From contig NWUY0300037838.1 of the NCBI GenBank assembly GCA_004151065.3, positions 39,295 through 51,329 of the forward strand: 12,035 bases of DNA, read 5' to 3'. Made by a program: the position numbers and the translations under genes. Shown one piece after another: positions 7,912 to 12,035 of this stretch; position 1 is the stretch's first letter, and every line of letters begins with the position of its first letter. The notes under the pieces were generated by a model. It was not told where the DNA came from. It did not search any database and saw nothing but the letters and a program-made list of their open reading frames with translations. The stretch is from Larix sibirica (taxonomy: Eukaryota; Streptophyta; Pinopsida; Pinales; Pinaceae).

Positions 7912-9523
7912 TAACTTGAAACTGATCAAATCTATGATTGTGACCTAGGAAGATGAGCACATGAAGCTACAGGTCTCTGAGGTAAGAAGAATTGAAGGAC
8001 TTATGTACTCTTTTCATGAGACACATCCCAAGGGGTATTTTTCTTTTGCTCATAAAAGAGAGATTGGGGAGCTTGAATCCAGTAGAAGAAAGATTTTATA
8101 TGAGAAAGAAGCAGCCATCAAATTGGAAAGTAGAGCCATTTGGCTCAAGAAAGGAGATGATAGCACAAAATATTTCCACCAATTCTACAAACACATAATC
8201 TATACTAATACACTATGGAATCTGGAGGATGAAGGCGGTAGAGAGATCACAGGTTTCAAGGAGATGGCTAAAGTAGGGGTTAATCATTTCAAATACATAT
8301 ACAAAGAGGATGAGAGAGCATCCATTGCTACCATGTCGAGCATTATCATGCATTACCCATCTTTTGTCAGTGATGAGCAAAATTTAGCCATGAAGGATCC
8401 TGTATCACTCGAGGAACTCAAAGAGGCCATCTGGGCAATGCATAATGATGAGAGTCTTGGCCCTAGTGGATTTCTAGTGGAATTCTTTTCTAGTTTTATG
8501 GATATATTTCAGGAATATATACTTGCAGTGATTGAAGAATCCAGGGTTAAAGGTAGAATCTTGGCAGTGATTGAACAATTTGCCTTTTTAGAGAAAAGAC
8601 AAATCCATGATACAATTGGGATTGCACAAGAGGTGGTGCATACTATGAAGATGAAGAAACTTCATGCAGTCATTATTAAAGTAGATTTATCCAAAGCATA
8701 TGATAGGGTTAACTGGACCTTCCTCTGGTTGCTCTTGGCTCAATTTGGTTTTTATCTACCCATTATCAATTGGATGATGTCATGTATACAATAGGTGTCC
8801 TTTGTTGTCCTCATCAACGGATCTGCATCCTCTTTTTCCAAACCTAAGAGAGGCTTAAGACAAGGTTGCCCATTAGCCCCTCTTTTATTCATAATGGTTT
8901 TTGAGGACCTTAGTAGAGCCATTCTTCATGCCAGGGATCATGGTGGGCTAAATGGTATTCTGATTGGTGGGAATGTCTCTATAACACATTTACTCTTTGT
9001 TGATGATATTCTTCTCTTCATCGATGGTTCTAGGAGGGACATTATTAAGATCAAAGCTTTGTTGTTTCTTTTCACTGAAGCGACAAGTATGGTGTGTAAT
9101 GCATCTAAATATTCTATATATTTCATGAATTTGGATAATGTGACAATGGATTGGATCTTCTCTCAGTTCAATTTCACTTTGATCGACATAAATAATGCTC
9201 TGAAATATCTGGGTTTTATCATTAATCCCAATGATTGTTTCAAAAAAGAATGGGCATAGATGGTTAGTAAGATTGAAGGAAAACTCAATTTATGTTGTAA
9301 TAAGTGGTTGCCTAGAGGCGAAAGATTAGTCATGATGAAATCTGTTCTTGAAGCCATCCATGTATATTGGGATTCCATTGCATACATTCCTACAGGTACT
9401 ATGGATTGTATCCGAAAGATATGTTTTAATTTCCTGTGGGGGTGGGTGAGAATCACTATGCCTTTCCATGGATTGCTTGGAGGAGATTATCCCTGCCAAA
9501 AGAGTTGGGGGTATGGGGGTTAA
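7912..9523 (+). other. Reverse transcriptase domain of ORF2 (internal deletion)
   Basis: One frame covers the domain apart from TAG codons at 7946, 8792 and 9257. Visible are the pre-RT helices (SRAIWLKKGDDSTKYFHQF), motif A VDLSKAYDR (first catalytic Asp at 8684-8686), motif B RGLRQGCPLAPLLF at 8849-8890, motif C FVDD at 8996-9007, and LKYLGF downstream. Between SRVKGRI and EQFAFLEKRQIHD the conserved block around LIPK and FRPIS (RT motifs 1-2) is absent, so a segment of roughly 50-60 codons was lost. The frame shifts at the G-run near 9436, and homologous sequence continues in another frame. Confidence 0.9.
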
Positions 9524-10320
9524 AGTGTTACCCCTATTTTGCAAGAGCCCTTGTTGCAAAGGGAATATGGAGAATGATAGTTGGTGAAGGGTTGTGGGTT
9601 AAGGCTATTCATCATAAATATATTCACCCACTCTCCATTGAATAGTGGATCAGAACTAGGAACAAGGTAACCATGAATGTTTCCATTATCTGGAAGGATA
9701 TGGTCAATGCATATGATATCATAAGTGATTGGTTGGCATGGGAAATTGGAAATGGTAAGAAGCTCAGAGTTGGACAGGACCCATGGCCTGGATGCACAGT
9801 TGCATTCAGTCTTCTTGAGGAGATGATAGAACATCTGAGCGACGGAGGTATACATTATCTTTTTCAAGTGCATGGCATCCCAAATTCTTCACCGATTAGA
9901 CATAAATGGCTTTTTGCTGATGTTTTGGGATTTAAAGGGGATCAAAATATGCTTTGGAATCAATATATCAAAGATTTTTATCGAGGTCATATCCATTTCA
10001 GTGATAAGGAAGATTCCCTTGTATGGACTAGGAATGTTACAAGGGGGTAAATATTTTCCAAGTTTGGGATGTATGGCGACCAGATAAGAAGAAGATCATC
10101 CAGAAGCTATATGGTGGCATCAGACTATTTGGGATCTGCATTACCCTTTGAATACTAAATTGTTCTTCTAGTTGTCACTGAGTGGAAATTTTTTTGTTTG
10201 GGATAGAATGATTACTTTTTCTTGGCATCAGGCCAAGCAGATGTCCACTTTGTAAGGGAGCACCTGATTCCATTGACCATCTCTTTATTCACTTCCCATA
10301 CATGATAAGCATGTGGCAAT
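9436..10320 (+). other. ORF2 connector and zf-RVT zinc-binding region
   Basis: After the RT the frame beginning at 9436 reads FPWIAWRRLSLPKELGVWGLK, the standard post-RT segment of plant LINEs. It continues to about 10050 with one TAG at 9643. Another frame covers about 10035-10235 (KYFPSLG, then WDLHYPLNTKLFF). A third frame gives RCPLCKGAPDSIDHLFIHF at about 10238-10300, which is the Cys-x2-Cys...His core of the zf-RVT domain. Confidence 0.75.
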
Positions 10321-10586
10321 ATGTTGCTCAGTATTATGATATCCATTTTATTCGACAGGGAGATAATCTAGTTGATGCTTTTCAGCTTTGGATTAACAAT
10401 AACTTATTTCTTGAATTTAGATCCCTGCCAATGCTCATGTCTTGGGGTGTCTGGTTGGCAAGAAATAAATCTATATTTCAAGACCTCAATATTCCAACAA
10501 TGGTTTGTGCATCAAAGTGTGTGGCCATCTTGAATACTTTTCCACAGTCCCATGATCCTATAAAATAGAGAATCATAAGGGAGGAA

Positions 10587-11066
10587 GTGATTGATAAATC
10601 TATAAGTTGGTGCTACTTTGATGGTGCATCACAAGGTAGGCCTGTGGAAGGAGGAGATGGTGGCATTCTATATGTTTCTGAGGACCAATGGTTCAAATTT
10701 GTTGCTGGGATTGGAAGGGATTCCAACAATATTGTGGAGATGAAGGCTCTTAGATTAGCTCTCCAGATGACCCTAACTAAGAGAGTTCAACAGTTACAGG
10801 TCTTTGGGGATTCTTTACTAGTGATTGACTGGTTCAAACTAAAGAAGCCTCCAAAAAGCATAATTCTCAAGCCTCTTTTTGAAGATATCCTCAGATACAT
10901 GGGACTATTTCAAGAAGTTACTTTTCACCATGTCTATAGAGAGAGGAATATGACAACATATTCCCTATCAAAACTAGGCATCCATGTGGCTAAGGGCACG
11001 TGGAGAACTTGGGATGGCCACAGGGACATTGAGACAAAGAATGATCTGCAACATCAACTTATATGA
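10587..11066 (+). other. RNase H domain of ORF2, last catalytic Asp lost
   Basis: This 159-codon frame is intact and ends in TGA at 11064-11066. It reads CYFDGAS (catalytic Asp at 10620-10622), NNIVEMKALRLAL (Glu at 10737-10739) and VFGDSLLVIDW (Asp at 10809-10811). The final motif, normally N-x3-D-x-LSK, is RNMTTYSLSKLG: the expected Asp is Tyr (TAT at 10959-10961). The domain is of the kind carried by plant L1 elements. The same frame extends left to about 10302 with one TAG at 10566. Confidence 0.85.
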
Positions 11067-11338
11067 GAGTTGTTTATGGCATATATATATATATTTTCTC
11101 TATATATGAGATAGTTTATATTTTGTAATTTTGATGAAAACTACAATAGCAGACAGATTTAGTGCATAGAAATAGCAGTACTTATGGAACAAAATGATAG
11201 ATCTAATATGTGAGGTTTTTTATGATCATACATTTGAGGGCATTCCGAGATGGGTATATTTTGACAAGCTACAACCATTTTGTACAATGTAGTTGATTAT
11301 AATGAAATGAATCACGTTTTTTTTCCATGGAAAAAAAA
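11067..11338 (+). other. Presumed LINE 3' UTR
   Basis: AT-rich, non-coding sequence follows the ORF2 stop, with (TA)n runs at about 11081-11106. It ends at a T8-CCATGG-A8 palindrome. The A8 tract (11331-11338) is taken as the possible poly(A) tail. The end could also lie earlier. Confidence 0.4.
11317..11338. repeat. 22-bp perfect palindrome (T8-CCATGG-A8)
   Basis: Eight T, the six-base palindrome CCATGG and eight A make a perfect inverted repeat with no loop. It could extrude as a hairpin. It coincides with the likely 3' end of the LINE. Confidence 0.9.
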
Positions 11339-12035
11339 GTTTAAAATTTTGTTTTTTAATAACATTTATGTTATCACTCGACTTATTAGTCCCTCCTTAA
11401 TGCAATGACAATAGTTCTACTTTTTGGTATTAGTTTTTATAATTATATTCAATAAAAAGGTTAGATAAAAGTTAACTAATTTTTCATATTTATCTTTAAA
11501 TTTTATGAAAAATTATTTTATAATTGTGGAAATATTATTGGACCAAAAACTATAATAAGACTAATTTTATCATTAACATTAATAATAATAAAAACAAAAA
11601 TAAAATAAAATAAACCCTGAGTGACCATGTATCCCTTGTCTCAATGTACGAGTAGGGTGGGCATGTCCACCTCCGCCACCTGGTCGATACACTCGAGGAA
11701 TAGATTATGAAATCTAGGTGTAGAGAGGCGCAAAAGCATAGGCAAAGGAAGCAATGATGAAATGGGTTGGGGAACATCGATTCAACACTGACCAGAGCGG
11801 TTTCGTCGAAGTGATGCAATGTGCCCTTCTAATATTGGATGGATTGCTAGCAGAGCTTCGTTGACCATGGAAAGTATTAGTGCCAAAAATAATGGCAATA
11901 TTGTCTTGCTTATTGATTGCTTTTGCATTGAGTTTGAATTGGACAGGGTAATGGTGTTGCATATGCGTACTGTGGCCTGTGGGATTGAGAAAAAAATAAA
12001 TAAATTATTTTAACGTCCACGAGGCTAACAATAGC
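11339..12035. other. Non-coding right edge, composition change near 11610
   Basis: Positions 11339-11610 are extremely AT-rich, with an (A3-5 T/C)n-like stretch at 11577-11616. From about 11610 the base composition becomes balanced, and short open frames appear on both strands. The most protein-like is 36 codons on the plus strand (11754-11864), but no family is recognised. No RNA gene or repeat was identified. Confidence 0.45.

Larger units (their letters stand above)
7107..11066 (+). pseudogene. LINE ORF2 polyprotein (EN-RT-zf-RNase H), broken
   Basis: This is the remains of the enzyme that nicks target DNA and copies the LINE RNA into it. Following the homology requires frame changes near 7375, 7638, 7908, 9436, 10040 and 10225. 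Stops within the followed frames include 7245, 7260, 7317, 7424, 7529, 7637, 7815, 7946, 8792, 9257, 9643 and 10566. Two of the shifts fall in or next to homopolymers (a T-run at 7374-7383 and a G-run around 9435-9447). The product cannot be made. The domain order is that of plant L1 elements; the domains are described in separate entries. Confidence 0.88.
4804..11338 (+). mobile_element. Decayed plant L1-type LINE, nearly full length
   Basis: The element has the non-LTR order: ORF1 with a DUF4283-like domain and CCHC knuckle, then ORF2 with APE-type endonuclease, reverse transcriptase, zf-RVT and RNase H, then a 3' UTR. A C-terminal RNase H in an L1-like element is typical of plants. Both ORFs carry many stop codons and frameshifts, so the copy cannot move by itself. 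The left limit given is the first plausible ORF1 ATG; the true 5' end is probably further left. The right limit is an A8 tract at 11331-11338 that could be the remains of the poly(A) tail. No target-site duplication could be found by eye, so both ends are uncertain. Confidence 0.85.

Noticed and set aside
4804-11338. LTR retrotransposon or viral element
   Set aside because: No long terminal repeats, protease or integrase were seen. APE endonuclease before RT and the DUF4283-type ORF1 identify a LINE.
4804-11338. Target-site duplication for the LINE
   Set aside because: No convincing direct repeat could be matched by eye between the 3' flank after 11338 and the region left of 4804, and the 5' end is not defined.

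Overview
The window looks like nuclear DNA of a land plant. It is AT-rich, full of degenerate repeats, and carries a decayed plant-type L1 LINE. That LINE has an ORF1 with a DUF4283-like domain and CCHC knuckle, and an ORF2 with endonuclease, reverse transcriptase, zf-RVT and a C-terminal RNase H. The style resembles gymnosperm genomes, but this is only an impression; no sequence here fixes the species.

Layout. Positions 1-90 hold AT-rich DNA with a small palindrome and a TATA-like box. Positions 91-1437 hold four diverged copies of a long tandem repeat (about 290-400 bp spacing). Positions 1438-2110 hold a minisatellite of about 14 units that comes in two length classes. A 260-bp segment with a 54-bp tandem duplication and a tRNA-like B box (possible SINE) separates that array from a further unit at 2374-2417. 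On the minus strand, 3973-2654 is the only intact protein gene: a 439-aa amidohydrolase-type guanine deaminase. It has no introns, is strikingly GC- and CpG-rich compared with everything around it, and has a TATA-like box and an AATAAA at plausible distances. Positions 3974-4803 are non-coding. From about 4804 to 11066 lies the LINE on the plus strand, dead through many nonsense codons, several frameshifts and an internal deletion in the RT. Its 3' UTR may run to an A-tract at 11331-11338. The remaining 700 bases are very AT-rich, then change composition at about 11610; nothing there could be identified.

Most notable point: the guanine deaminase closely resembles the bacterial GuaD family in length and motifs, whereas well-studied flowering plants deaminate guanosine with an unrelated enzyme (GSDA) and lack guanine deaminase. 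An intact, intronless, GC-rich bacterial-type gene with plant-like flanks suggests horizontal transfer, or an ancient lineage-specific gene, or an assembly chimera that must be excluded. The genes do not form an operon or system: the LINE is a parasite lying upstream of the deaminase on the opposite strand.
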